Origin: Pseudaminobacter soli (ex Zhang et al. 2022)
GTDB lineage: Bacteria > Pseudomonadota > Alphaproteobacteria > Rhizobiales > Rhizobiaceae
Reading direction: 5' to 3'
DNA: 64,000 nucleotides
NCBI RefSeq assembly: GCF_014595955.1
Contig: NZ_JABVCF010000005.1
Coordinates: 248,001-312,000, forward strand
The notes under the pieces are model-generated. The model did no database searches. It was not told the DNA's origin and worked only from the letters and a program-made list of their open reading frames with translations. Below are positions 37,572 through 46,125 of this stretch, one piece after another (position 1 is the stretch's first letter; each line of letters opens with the position of its first letter). The translations under genes were made by a program, and so were the position numbers.

Positions 37572-38399
37572 ATGCAATTCAACCTCGCTCCGACCGCAAT
37601 CACCGACGGTTACCGGCTGGACCCTCACGAGACGGTCGGTTCCACCAACGCGCTGGCGATCGAGCATGGCCAAGCGGGCGATCCGGGAAAGCTCTGGGTC
37701 GTCTCCGACCGGCAGGAGAGCGGTCGCGGAAGGCGAGGGCGGGCCTGGTCGACGCCGGCGGGCAACCTGGCAGCGACGCTTCTGCTGATCTCAGACGGCG
37801 AACTGAAGCACGCCGCGACCCTGGGCTTTGTCGCCGGCCTGGCGCTATCGGACGCGCTCGAGGCCGTCGCCCCCGGTGTTGCGGTGTCTGTTGCAGCGGA
37901 CGGGGGCTCGGCGCAGAACGGCGGCCGCTTTGAACTGAAATGGCCGAACGATGTGCTGGCCGGCGGCGCCAAGATGGCCGGCATCCTGCTGGAATCGGCG
38001 CTGCTCGACCATGGCCGGGCGGCAGTGGCGATTGGGATCGGTGTCAATGTCGTGACCCATCCGGAGGATGTTCCCTATCCCGCAACCTCGCTGAAGGCGC
38101 TTGGCGCCCGCTGCGATGCAGGATCCTTGTTTTTCGCGCTGTCGGATGCCTGGTGTACTGCATTCAGGCAATGGGATGAGGGCAGGGGACTGGATCGCGT
38201 CCGCAGGCGCTGGCTGGAACGCGCGGCGGGGCTGGGAAGTGAGGTCGCGGTCCGCGCGGGCGGCAGGGTCGTGCGGGGCACGTTCGACACTATTGACGAG
38301 GAATGCCGGTTCGTCATCCGGGAGAGCAATGGCGACACGATCGCGATCACGGCCGGCGACGTCCATTTCGGCGCCGTCGCTTCGGCTAGTGCGGTGTGA
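37572..38399 (+). CDS. birA: Biotin-[acetyl-CoA-carboxylase] ligase
   Basis: BirA activates biotin to biotinyl-AMP and attaches it to the biotin carboxyl carrier protein. The 275-residue product has a catalytic domain with SDRQESGRGRRGRAWSTPAGN (biotin/ATP loop, about residues 46-66), a LKWPNDVLAGGAKMAGIL active-site segment near residue 117 and a C-terminal SH3-like domain. It lacks the N-terminal DNA-binding domain of E. coli BirA, so it should be only an enzyme. It follows nuoN after three bases, a common rhizobial order. Confidence 0.93.
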   Translation: MQFNLAPTAITDGYRLDPHETVGSTNALAIEHGQAGDPGKLWVVSDRQESGRGRRGRAWSTPAGNLAATLLLISDGELKHAATLGFVAGLALSDALEAVAPGVAVSVAADGGSAQNGGRFELKWPNDVLAGGAKMAGILLESALLDHGRAAVAIGIGVNVVTHPEDVPYPATSLKALGARCDAGSLFFALSDAWCTAFRQWDEGRGLDRVRRRWLERAAGLGSEVAVRAGGRVVRGTFDTIDEECRFVIRESNGDTIAITAGDVHFGAVASASAV

Positions 38400-38448
38400 A
38401 CGAGAAGATGGCGCGGGGCCCCAGGCGATCCTGCGAGGCGGAGTAGAG

Positions 38449-40119
38449 ATGGCAAAGTACTCAGGACCCGAATTCGTCTTCGCACCCCTGGGAGGGGTCG
38501 GCGAGATCGGAATGAACTTCGCGCTCTACGGCTTCGGTCCGGCGGACGCCCGGGAGTGGCTGGTCGTAGACGTTGGAGTGACCTTTCCGGATGCCGGGTT
38601 GCCGGGCGTGGACCTCGTGCTGCCGGACATACGGTTCATCGAGGAGCAGGCGGACCGGCTGCGCGGGATCGTGATCACCCACGCTCATGAGGACCACTAT
38701 GGCGCCTTGCTCGACCTCTGGCCGCGGCTGAAGGCGCCGGTCTGGATGACGCCGTTCACGGCGGGGCTTCTAGAGGCTCGGCGATCGGACGAGGCCGGCC
38801 CGAAGCTGCCGATCACCATCTTCCGTCCTGGCGAGCGCTTCACAGTCGGTCCGTTCCAAATTGAGGCAATTCCGGTCACCCACTCGATCCCCGAGCCGGT
38901 GTCGCTTGCCATCACAAGCCCGCTCGGGACCGTCATCCATACGGCCGACTGGAAGATCGACCCGGCGCCAGAGATCGGTCCGCTCACCGACGAGCCGCGG
39001 TTCCGCGCGTCAGGAGACGCGGGCGTGCTGGCCCTGATCTGCGATTCCACGAACGCGCTTCGCGAGGGCGAATCCCCTTCCGAGCAGGCGGTGGGCAGGG
39101 GCCTGCGCCAAGTGATCGAAAGGGCGCCTGCGCGCGTGGCAGTCACTACCTTCTCCTCCAACGTAGGGCGCATCCGCTCCATTGCCGAGGCCGCGCGCGA
39201 CGCGGGGCGGCAGTGCCTGGTGCTCGGCCGCTCGCTGAAGCGGGTGATCAACGTCGCCTCGGAACTCGGATACATGGACGGGCTGCCGCAGTTCATCACC
39301 GAGGAGGAATACGGCTACATACCTCGGGAGAACCTCGTCGTGATCTGCACCGGCAGCCAGGGCGAGGCGCGCGCGGCGCTGGCCAAGCTGGCGCGCAACG
39401 AGATGAAGACCGTGGCGCTCTCGGCCGGCGACACGGTCGTCTTCTCCTCGCGGACCATCCCAGGGAACGAAAAGGCGATCCTGGAGATCAAGAACGGGCT
39501 CATCGACCAGGGGGTCAGGATTATCGAGGACGGCGATGGCGCGTTGGTTCATGTCTCCGGTCATCCGCGGCGCAACGAACTGCGCCGGATGTACGAGTGG
39601 ACCAGGCCGCGGATCGGAATCCCCGTCCATGGCGAGGCGGCGCATCTCGTGGCGCATGGTGCGCTGATGGCCGAGGCCGGCATTCCGGAAGTCGCCCAGG
39701 TCCGCAATGGCGACATGATCCGCCTTGCGCCGGGAGAGGCCGAGATCATCGATCAGGTGCCGTTCGGCCGGATGTACAAGGACGGCAAGATCGTCGGAGA
39801 CGACGAGGCGACGGGGCTTCGCGAACGGCGCAAGCTTTCCTTCGTCGGTCACGTCGCCGTCAACGTGGTGTTCGACGACCGCTATGAACTCGCCGGAGAC
39901 CCCGACCTGGTCGCGATCGGCGTCGCCAAGGTCGATGGCTATGGAGAGGATCTCGAGGAACTGATGCTGGAATCGGCGGTCGGAGCGGTCGACTCCATCC
40001 CTCGCGCCCGCAGGAAGGACCTCGACCTCGTGCAGGAGGCGGTACGCCGCGCCGTGCGTGCCGCGGCAAACGATGCCTGGGGCAAGAAGCCACTGGTGAC
40101 GGTGTTTGTTACGAGGTAG
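38449..40119 (+). CDS. rnj: Ribonuclease J
   Basis: RNase J is a metallo-beta-lactamase-fold endo/5'-exoribonuclease acting in RNA turnover and rRNA maturation. The 556-residue protein has the metal site HAHEDH at residues 78-83, VTHSIPEPVSLAI, TADWKIDPAP, CDSTNALREGESPSE and a beta-CASP region with CTGSQGEARAALAKLA. HVSGHPRRNELRRM and PVHGEAAHLVAHGALM follow. The ATG at 38449 is preceded by GGCGGAGTAGAG. It lies 49 bases after birA and 30 before mce, consistent with one transcript. Confidence 0.93.
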   Translation: MAKYSGPEFVFAPLGGVGEIGMNFALYGFGPADAREWLVVDVGVTFPDAGLPGVDLVLPDIRFIEEQADRLRGIVITHAHEDHYGALLDLWPRLKAPVWMTPFTAGLLEARRSDEAGPKLPITIFRPGERFTVGPFQIEAIPVTHSIPEPVSLAITSPLGTVIHTADWKIDPAPEIGPLTDEPRFRASGDAGVLALICDSTNALREGESPSEQAVGRGLRQVIERAPARVAVTTFSSNVGRIRSIAEAARDAGRQCLVLGRSLKRVINVASELGYMDGLPQFITEEEYGYIPRENLVVICTGSQGEARAALAKLARNEMKTVALSAGDTVVFSSRTIPGNEKAILEIKNGLIDQGVRIIEDGDGALVHVSGHPRRNELRRMYEWTRPRIGIPVHGEAAHLVAHGALMAEAGIPEVAQVRNGDMIRLAPGEAEIIDQVPFGRMYKDGKIVGDDEATGLRERRKLSFVGHVAVNVVFDDRYELAGDPDLVAIGVAKVDGYGEDLEELMLESAVGAVDSIPRARRKDLDLVQEAVRRAVRAAANDAWGKKPLVTVFVTR

Positions 40120-40149
40120 TTGTGCGTCCCAAGCACGATTGGGATCAAA

Positions 40150-40554
40150 ATGCTCGGACGTCTGAACCATATCGCCATTGCCGTTCCTGATCTGGAGAAG
40201 GCGACGGCGATCTATCGCGACATGCTGGGCGCGACGGTGAGCGATCTGCAACCTCTCCCCGAGCATGGGGTCACCGTGGTTTTCGTCGACGTGGGCAACA
40301 CCAAGGTGGAACTCCTCGAGCCCTTGGGCGATTCCTCGCCGATCGCCACTTTCCTGGAGAAGAACCCGGCTGGCGGGATGCACCATGTCTGCCATGAGGT
40401 TGATGACATCGTTTCCGCCCGTGATCGCCTGAGGGCGGCGGGTGCTCGCGTCCTAGGCGATGGCGAGCCCAGGATCGGCGCCCACGGCAAACCCGTCCTG
40501 TTCCTGCATCCGAAGGATTTCTGCGGGACGCTCCTCGAACTCGAGCAGGCCTGA
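40150..40554 (+). CDS. mce: Methylmalonyl-CoA epimerase
   Basis: Mce interconverts the 2R and 2S forms of methylmalonyl-CoA in propionate metabolism, a pathway whose mutase needs adenosylcobalamin. The 134-residue glyoxalase-fold protein has metal ligands His7 in RLNHIAIAVPD, His in GMHHVCHEVDD near residue 80, and Glu in TLLELEQA at the C-terminus. Length and motifs match the family well. The ATG at 40150 is preferred; an ATG at 40120 adds ten residues without similarity. It is followed after one base by the DUF1467 gene. Confidence 0.92.
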   Translation: MLGRLNHIAIAVPDLEKATAIYRDMLGATVSDLQPLPEHGVTVVFVDVGNTKVELLEPLGDSSPIATFLEKNPAGGMHHVCHEVDDIVSARDRLRAAGARVLGDGEPRIGAHGKPVLFLHPKDFCGTLLELEQA

Positions 40555-40555
40555 C

Positions 40556-40825
40556 ATGCCGTATGTTTCCGCACTGGCGGTCTTCTTTATCATCTGGTGG
40601 GTGGTGCTCTTCGCGGTGCTCCCGTTCGGGCTGAAGACACAAGATGACGACGGGGAGCGCGTAATGGGCACTGTCTCCAGTGCGCCGCAGGGGCCGCATA
40701 TGCTGAGGGCGGTGATCTGGACGACCATCGTCTCCCTCATGATCTTCGGCTTGCTTGTTCTTGTGACCCGCTACTACGGGCTGGGCTTCGACGACATTCC
40801 GCGCGTACTTCCGGAATTCAGATAG
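40556..40825 (+). CDS. DUF1467 family membrane protein
   Basis: The 89-residue protein has two membrane helices (about residues 5-25 and 54-74) and the family pattern IIWWVVLFAVLPFGLKTQ followed by an acidic loop. DUF1467 is common in alphaproteobacteria and often lies between mce and proS; its function is unknown. It begins one base after the mce stop and is the last gene before a strong terminator. Confidence 0.88.
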   Translation: MPYVSALAVFFIIWWVVLFAVLPFGLKTQDDDGERVMGTVSSAPQGPHMLRAVIWTTIVSLMIFGLLVLVTRYYGLGFDDIPRVLPEFR

Positions 40826-40868
40826 GCGTGTGCCTCGCGCCGCCGTCAGAAATCTGCACAAAAAAAAT

Positions 40869-40895
40869 GCAAGGCCAGAGGCCTTGCAATTTTTA
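40869..40895. terminator. Strong intrinsic terminator, probably bidirectional
   Basis: GCAAGGCC (40,869-40,876) pairs with GGCCTTGC (40,880-40,887) over the loop AGA, followed by AATTTTT. On the other side a run of A residues (40,859-40,867) would give a U-tail on the opposite strand. It ends the nuo-birA-rnj-mce-DUF1467 transcript. Confidence 0.9.
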
Positions 40896-40897
40896 AC

Positions 40898-41253
40898 GCG
40901 TCCGATCTGCTTTCCGGTAGCCGGCGGCAGCGAGTATCGCGCCTAGATCGCATCCTCCCAAGACTTGACCGCGTAGGAGAACGATTTTTCGTCGTCCTCT
41001 CGTTATGCGAAAACACCTTAGACCAAGGAAGGACAAATTGTCACGGAAAATTTTGTCCGGAAAGGAGCTTTGATGTGCTGCGGTGCACAACGGTGAGGCG
41101 GCGCCTGCCTTAAAATGCGACAGGGATAAGCGAGGTTCGATCGTGGGTTGCGCGGGTTTCCATCCCGTCATGAAATCGCTATGAAGCGCCTGCAGGACAG
41201 TCGCTCCTGCCGCCGATTCCGGTGCTGTTCCCTGCATTAACGGTTGTTCTGAC
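40898..41253. other. Gap upstream of proS, promoter region
   Basis: This 356-base stretch follows the terminator. I see no tRNA or convincing gene; the minus-strand open frame across it has no recognisable product. An imperfect inverted repeat (AGGAGAACGA, TTTT, TCGTCGTCCT) lies at about 40,975-41,000. The region should hold the proS-lolC/E-lolD promoter, but I cannot place its boxes. Confidence 0.45.
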
Positions 41254-42585
41254 ATGCGGCTGTCGCGCTACTTCCTGCCGATCCTCAAGGAGACTCCCCG
41301 CGAGGCCGAAATCGTATCGCATCGCCTGATGCTGCGCGCCGGCATGATCCGCCAGCAGGGAGCAGGAAGCTTCTCCTGGCTGCCGCTCGGCAAGCGCGTT
41401 CTCGACAAGGTCTGCCAGATCGTCCGCGAGGAGCAGAACAGGGCTGGCGCGCTCGAGATCCTGATGCCGACCATCCAGTCCGCTGATCTCTGGCGCGAGA
41501 GCGGCCGCTACGACGACTATGGCAAGGAGATGCTGCGCATCAAGGACCGGCACGAGCGCGACATGCTGTTCGGGCCGACTAACGAGGAGATGGTGACCGA
41601 GATCTTCCGGTCCTACGTGAAGTCCTACAAGGATCTGCCGCTCAATCTCTATCACATCCAATGGAAGTTCCGCGACGAGGTGCGCCCGCGCTTTGGCGTG
41701 ATGCGCAGCCGCGAGTTCCTGATGAAGGACGCCTATTCCTTCGACCTCGACTATGAAGGCGCGAAGGCGGCTTACAACCGGATGTTCGTCTCGTATCTGC
41801 GCACATTCACCCGCATGGGACTGAAGGCGATCCCGATGCGCGCCGATACGGGGCCGATCGGCGGCGATCTGAGCCACGAGTTCATCATCCTCGCCGACAC
41901 CGGCGAGAGCCAGGTCTTCTGCGACCGCGAGTTCCTCGAGCTTTCGGTTCCCGGTGAGGACACCGACTTCGCCAACGATGCCGAGATCGGCGGCATCGTG
42001 AAGCAGTGGACGACGCCTTACGCCGCGACCGAGGAGATGCACGACGAGGCGGCCTGGGGAGCGCTTCCCGAGGCCGAGAGGCTTTCCGCGCGGGGCATCG
42101 AGGTCGGCCACATCTTCCATTTCGGCGAGAAGTATTCCAAGCCAATGGGCGCCAAGGTGGCGGGACCGGACGGCAAGGATCACTTCGTCTCGATGGGCTC
42201 ATATGGCATCGGGCCGAGTCGGCTGATCGCGGCGATCATCGAGGCGAGCCATGACGAGAACGGCATCATCTGGCCGGAGGCGGTGGCGCCGTTCGACGTG
42301 GCCCTCATCAACATGAAGGCAGGGGACGCGGAGTGCGACCGCGCCTGCGACGAGCTCTACCGTGAACTGTCGGCCGCCGGACACGATGTGCTCTACGACG
42401 ACACTGACCAGCGGCCCGGCGGCAAATTCGCCTCCGCCGACCTGATCGGACTTCCGTGGCAGGTCATCATCGGCCCGCGGGGTGTTGCTGTGGGGGAGGC
42501 CGAGATCAAGCGGCGTAGGTCCGGCGAGCGCTTTACGGCACCGCTCGCCGAGGTGGCGCGGCGGCTTTCGGACCTCTCGGCATGA
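41254..42585 (+). CDS. proS: Prolyl-tRNA synthetase
   Basis: ProS charges tRNA-Pro. The 443-residue length fits the short alphaproteobacterial type that lacks the editing insertion of E. coli ProRS. Visible class II motifs are [20 protein letters not shown] near residue 31, motif 2 [19 protein letters not shown] (about residues 138-156), KDAYSFD, and motif 3 [15 protein letters not shown] near residue 317. The C-terminal anticodon-binding domain follows. Its stop overlaps the next start by four bases (ATGA), coupling it to the lipoprotein exporter genes. Confidence 0.96.
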   Translation: MRLSRYFLPILKETPREAEIVSHRLMLRAGMIRQQGAGSFSWLPLGKRVLDKVCQIVREEQNRAGALEILMPTIQSADLWRESGRYDDYGKEMLRIKDRHERDMLFGPTNEEMVTEIFRSYVKSYKDLPLNLYHIQWKFRDEVRPRFGVMRSREFLMKDAYSFDLDYEGAKAAYNRMFVSYLRTFTRMGLKAIPMRADTGPIGGDLSHEFIILADTGESQVFCDREFLELSVPGEDTDFANDAEIGGIVKQWTTPYAATEEMHDEAAWGALPEAERLSARGIEVGHIFHFGEKYSKPMGAKVAGPDGKDHFVSMGSYGIGPSRLIAAIIEASHDENGIIWPEAVAPFDVALINMKAGDAECDRACDELYRELSAAGHDVLYDDTDQRPGGKFASADLIGLPWQVIIGPRGVAVGEAEIKRRRSGERFTAPLAEVARRLSDLSA

Positions 42586-43868
42586 CGGAAAAGGCCGCGG
42601 CGAAGCCGGCCGGAGCAGGCGCCTTCTCGACCTTCGAGCGCATGGTCGCGTGGCGCTATCTGCGCTCGCGCCGCAAGGAGACTGTGATCTCGGTGATCGC
42701 CTCGATCTCCTTCATCGGCATCATGCTGGGCGTCGCGACGCTGATCATCGTCATGGCTGTCATGAACGGCTTCCGCGCCGAGCTGCTGTCGCGGATTCTC
42801 GGCATCAACGGCCATCTGGTCGTGACCCCGGTCGACCTGCCGCTCGACGACTACGAAGCGCTTGCAACCCGCATCAATGGCGTTCCGGGCGTGCGATACG
42901 CCATTCCCCTGATCGAGGGGCAGGTGCTCGCCACGGGCCTTGCCGGCCCGGGCAATGGCGCTCTCGTGCGCGGTATCCGGGGTGAGGACCTTGCCAAAGT
43001 CAGCCTGGTGTCGGGCAATATCAGGGAAGGTTCGCTGACGGGGTTCGACACGAGCGAGGGCGTCGCCATCGGACGCAGGATGGCCGACAATCTCGGGCTG
43101 GTTTTGGGCGAGACCATCACGCTCGTTGCGCCGGAGGGCGATGCGACGCCTTTTGGCACGTCGCCTCGCGTAAAAGCCTATCCGGTCACGGCCATCTTCG
43201 AGGTCGGCATGTCCGAATACGACTCGTCGATCGTCTTCATGCCGCTCAGCGAAGCGCAGCTCTATTTCAATATGGAGGGCCAGGCGCAATCGATCGAGGT
43301 GTTCGTCGACAATCCTGACGGCGTGGACGCGCTGAAGCTCAAGGTCGAGGAGGCGGCCGGGCGGCCGATCTACCTGACCGACTGGCGACAACGCAACCAG
43401 ACCTTCTTCTCGGCGCTGCAGGTCGAGCGAAACGTCATGTTCATGATCCTGACGCTGATAGTGCTGGTGGCCGCGCTCAACATCATCTCTGGCCTCGTCA
43501 TGCTGGTGAAGGACAAGGGGCACGACATCGCCATCCTGCGTACGATGGGGGCGACGCGCGGCGCGATCATGCGCATCTTCCTGATGACGGGTGCTGCGAT
43601 CGGGGTGACCGGCACCATTGCCGGCGTGGTGCTCGGTATTGTCGTGTGCCTGAATGTCGAGAGCATCCGGCAGTTCTTCTCCTGGATTTCCGGCACCGTG
43701 CTGTTCAATCCGGAGCTCTATTTCCTCAGCAGGCTGCCGGCGCAGATGGATCTGGGAGAGACCGCCTCGGTTGTGGCAATGGCCCTAGTGCTTTCCTTCC
43801 TCGCCACGATCTTTCCGGCATGGCGCGCCGCGCGCCTCGATCCCGTCGAAGCGCTGCGATACGAATAG
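42582..43868 (+). CDS. lolC: Lipoprotein-releasing ABC transporter permease LolC/LolE family
   Basis: This permease works with LolD to release lipoproteins from the inner membrane to LolA. The 428-residue protein has four membrane helices: about residues 36-60, then three near 290-315, 335-365 and 390-415. A large periplasmic domain lies between the first and second. It shows [20 protein letters not shown] at the N-terminus and [19 protein letters not shown] near residue 315, the coupling segment for LolD. As in other alphaproteobacteria one gene probably serves as both LolC and LolE (LolF-type), so the symbol is approximate. Confidence 0.92.
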   Translation: MTEKAAAKPAGAGAFSTFERMVAWRYLRSRRKETVISVIASISFIGIMLGVATLIIVMAVMNGFRAELLSRILGINGHLVVTPVDLPLDDYEALATRINGVPGVRYAIPLIEGQVLATGLAGPGNGALVRGIRGEDLAKVSLVSGNIREGSLTGFDTSEGVAIGRRMADNLGLVLGETITLVAPEGDATPFGTSPRVKAYPVTAIFEVGMSEYDSSIVFMPLSEAQLYFNMEGQAQSIEVFVDNPDGVDALKLKVEEAAGRPIYLTDWRQRNQTFFSALQVERNVMFMILTLIVLVAALNIISGLVMLVKDKGHDIAILRTMGATRGAIMRIFLMTGAAIGVTGTIAGVVLGIVVCLNVESIRQFFSWISGTVLFNPELYFLSRLPAQMDLGETASVVAMALVLSFLATIFPAWRAARLDPVEALRYE

Positions 43869-44552
43869 ATGGCCGACAACATCGTTCTCGAATTGAAGGC
43901 GGTCGAGCGCCACTACGTGCAGGGCCAGCGCAAGCTGACGATCCTGAACGGGGCCGAATTCGTGCTGACCCGCGGCGAGATGGTGGCGCTGGTGGCGCCT
44001 TCCGGCACGGGCAAGTCGACGCTTCTGCACACGGCAGGCCTGCTGGAGCGGCCGGATGCGGGCGATGTCATCCTCTCCGGCCGGGCGTGCGGGCGGCTCT
44101 CCGATGACGAGCGCACGGCCATCCGCCGCAACGACATCGGCTTCGTCTATCAATTCCATCACCTGCTGCCGGAGTTCTCGGCCGTGGAGAACGTGATGAT
44201 GCCGCAACTGGTGAAGGGCCTCCCGGTCAAGGAGGCGCACAGCCGCGCCATGCAACTGCTCGACTACATGCAGATTGCAAAGCGCGCCGATCACCGGCCC
44301 GCCGAACTCTCCGGAGGTGAGCAGCAGCGGGTGGCGATCGCACGCGCCGTTGCCAATGCGCCGCTGGTGCTCCTGGCCGACGAGCCGACCGGCAATCTCG
44401 ATCCGGCCACCGCGTCCTATGTGTTCGATGCGCTCTCGGCACTGGTAAGGCAGTCCGGGCTGGCGGCGCTGATCGCCACGCACAATCACGAGCTCGCGCA
44501 GCGTATGGACCGGCGCGTCACCTTGGCTGAAGGGCACGTTGTGCCTCTTTGA
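43869..44552 (+). CDS. lolD: Lipoprotein-releasing ABC transporter ATP-binding protein LolD
   Basis: LolD powers lipoprotein release. The 227-residue ATPase has Walker [14 protein letters not shown] (about residues 43-55; usual form GPSGSGKS), the Q-loop region [14 protein letters not shown], signature [14 protein letters not shown] (about 143-156) and Walker [16 protein letters not shown]. Its ATG directly follows the TAG of the permease gene with no gap. The 97 bases downstream hold nothing I recognise. Confidence 0.95.
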   Translation: MADNIVLELKAVERHYVQGQRKLTILNGAEFVLTRGEMVALVAPSGTGKSTLLHTAGLLERPDAGDVILSGRACGRLSDDERTAIRRNDIGFVYQFHHLLPEFSAVENVMMPQLVKGLPVKEAHSRAMQLLDYMQIAKRADHRPAELSGGEQQRVAIARAVANAPLVLLADEPTGNLDPATASYVFDALSALVRQSGLAALIATHNHELAQRMDRRVTLAEGHVVPL

Positions 44553-44649
44553 AGGTGGAGCGGCCGCTCGAGCGAGACCGCCACGACACGCCGAAGGAAC
44601 GGCCTCTGCACCGAAGCGTTTGACACCAAACGCCAAGCAGGAGGTCGAG

Positions 44650-45054
44650 ATGTCACCCGAAGCCGCCGGCTCCCACGCAGAGGAGCTTTCCATCGAGCCT
44701 TTCGACGGCACCGTGACGGTCAGGTTTTCAGACGCGGTAATCGCTTCGACGCGGCGCGCGAGGATATTGCAGGAGCCCGGCAGGGAGCCGGTCCTCTATA
44801 TACCTTTCGAGGACATCTATTTCGACTTCCTGAAGCGGGCGAACCACTCGACCCGCTGCCCGATCAAGGGGACTGCGAGCTATTGGGACGTCAGCGCCGT
44901 CGGCGACGGCGCCCGCAACGTCATGTGGGCCTACGAGACCCCGAACCCGGTGGCATCGGCGATCGCAGATCACGGCGCCTTCGACGAGCGGCTCGTCTCG
45001 ATCGACGCCGATCCGATCCCGGACACGGCGCACAGGCCGCACCTTGCGGAGTAG
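44650..45054 (+). CDS. DUF427 domain protein
   Basis: The 134-residue protein matches DUF427 (NTP_transf_9), with VIASTRRARILQEPGR, YIPFEDIYFDFL near residue 57, STRCPIKGTASYWDV near residue 75 and AWAYE-like MWAYETPNPVA. Biochemical function is not established. AGGAGG lies about seven bases before the ATG, a strong site that fixes the start. It appears to be a separate transcription unit after lolD. Confidence 0.9.
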   Translation: MSPEAAGSHAEELSIEPFDGTVTVRFSDAVIASTRRARILQEPGREPVLYIPFEDIYFDFLKRANHSTRCPIKGTASYWDVSAVGDGARNVMWAYETPNPVASAIADHGAFDERLVSIDADPIPDTAHRPHLAE

Positions 45055-45065
45055 CCGGACCGTCC

Positions 45066-45383
45066 TTGGCGGATAGTACGGGGCCTAGCGCGGGAGCGCC
45101 TAGCGGTGTTTCGTTATTCGGCCGGGCGAGCGTAGTGACGCGCGAGCCGGATGACGCCGAGGCGACCTTTCGCGAGCTATTCAGGAGCAAGCGGACTGAG
45201 AACGTCCTGCTGTATGTCCCGGAAAGGAACAAAGAAGCTTCAAGCGTATTGAGCAATCAGCTCAATAGCATGAGGGAAAAGGCTGATGAAATTCCTTCGC
45301 GACAACGGGCTGACGATCGCCCTGACGCTCGCCTTCCTTCTCACCCTGATCGGCATGGCCGTCTCCGGCTGGAGCGCATATAA
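45066..45383 (+). CDS. Possible small protein or coding relic, uncertain
   Basis: The frame starting at a TTG (45,066) is open to a TAA at 45,383, 105 codons, and overlaps the next gene in another frame. Its first 75 residues look protein-like, with SLFGRASVVTREPDDAEATF and ERNKEASSVLSNQLNSMREK. There is no ATG and no clear ribosome site. It could be a small gene with a rare start or the remnant of a longer one. The overlap with the next gene beyond 45,286 is likely fortuitous. Confidence 0.25.
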   Translation: MADSTGPSAGAPSGVSLFGRASVVTREPDDAEATFRELFRSKRTENVLLYVPERNKEASSVLSNQLNSMREKADEIPSRQRADDRPDARLPSHPDRHGRLRLERI

Positions 45384-45924
45384 CGAGGAGCTTGCCGAAC
45401 ACGGCCGTGCCGGCATCGGCCTCCTCGCCTATCTCGGCAGCGGCGACTTTATTTCCGCGCTCTTCGAGAACTGGGAGAGCGAGTTCCTGCAGATGGCGGC
45501 CTATGTGATCCTGACGGCCTATCTCTTTCAGCGCGGCTCGGCGGAGTCGCGGGATCCGGATGGCGGCGATGAGGAGGAAGAACGCCGGCGGCCGCTCAAG
45601 GCACCCGGGATGAGCAGCGTTGGCCGGTTCCTTTATGCCTATTCGCTCGGCATCGCTCTTGCCCTACTGTTCGTGTTCTCCTTCGGCTTGCATCTCAGCG
45701 GCAGCCTCGACGCCGCGAACGAGGAGGCGCTCCTCCACGGGGGCGAAGTGAAGAGCGTCGCCGCCTACATCGCCGAGCCCCGCTTCTGGTTCGAGTCGTT
45801 CCAGAACTGGCAGTCCGAATTCCTGTCGACCGCGGTGCTGGTCGTGCTCTCGATATTCCTGCGCTTCCGCGGCTCGCCCGAATCCAAGCCGGTCAACGCC
45901 CCGCACAAGCAGACCGGGACCTGA
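45286..45924 (+). CDS. DUF6766-type membrane protein with internal repeat
   Basis: The 212-residue protein has about four membrane helices (residues 9-29, 68-82, 113-137, 181-193). Two halves repeat a pattern: NWESEFLQMAAYVILTAYL at residues 62-80 and NWQSEFLSTAVLVVLSIFL at 174-192. Each ends in RGSxES. This is consistent with DUF6766, a family of unknown function, and suggests an ancient duplication. A very acidic loop (DGGDEEEERRRP) separates the halves. It starts with MKFLRDNGL, and GGAAAAGG-like bases precede the ATG. Confidence 0.75.
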   Translation: MKFLRDNGLTIALTLAFLLTLIGMAVSGWSAYNEELAEHGRAGIGLLAYLGSGDFISALFENWESEFLQMAAYVILTAYLFQRGSAESRDPDGGDEEEERRRPLKAPGMSSVGRFLYAYSLGIALALLFVFSFGLHLSGSLDAANEEALLHGGEVKSVAAYIAEPRFWFESFQNWQSEFLSTAVLVVLSIFLRFRGSPESKPVNAPHKQTGT

Positions 45925-46063
45925 GATCCGTCTCGAGATCCTGCTTTGACGCCCTCCCAAATCGCGAACGGACGTGTTCGCTCAGGCGCCCCACTCGATT
46001 ACACATTCTTAATCATCCGCCGACTGGTCTTCTACCGCGCTGCAGCACTATCTTAGGACTGCA

Positions 46064-46089
46064 TTCGTGCTCCTATTGGAGTGCACGAA
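46064..46089. promoter_or_regulatory. Nested inverted repeat upstream of the RND operon
   Basis: TTCGTGC and GCACGAA form outer arms around an inner CTCC-TATT-GGAG hairpin, with a two-base bulge. The centre lies about 50 bases before the membrane-fusion-protein ATG at 46126. It could be an operator for a TetR-type or similar repressor, or a leader hairpin. No regulator gene is adjacent. Confidence 0.45.
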
Positions 46090-46125
46090 CGAACCGAGTA
46101 ATCTGGTTCGGAAAGGTCCGCTGCC

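Noticed and set aside
40893-41255. Minus-strand open frame across the proS promoter gap
   Set aside because: It has no recognisable product, overlaps the terminator tail and lacks a good ribosome site.
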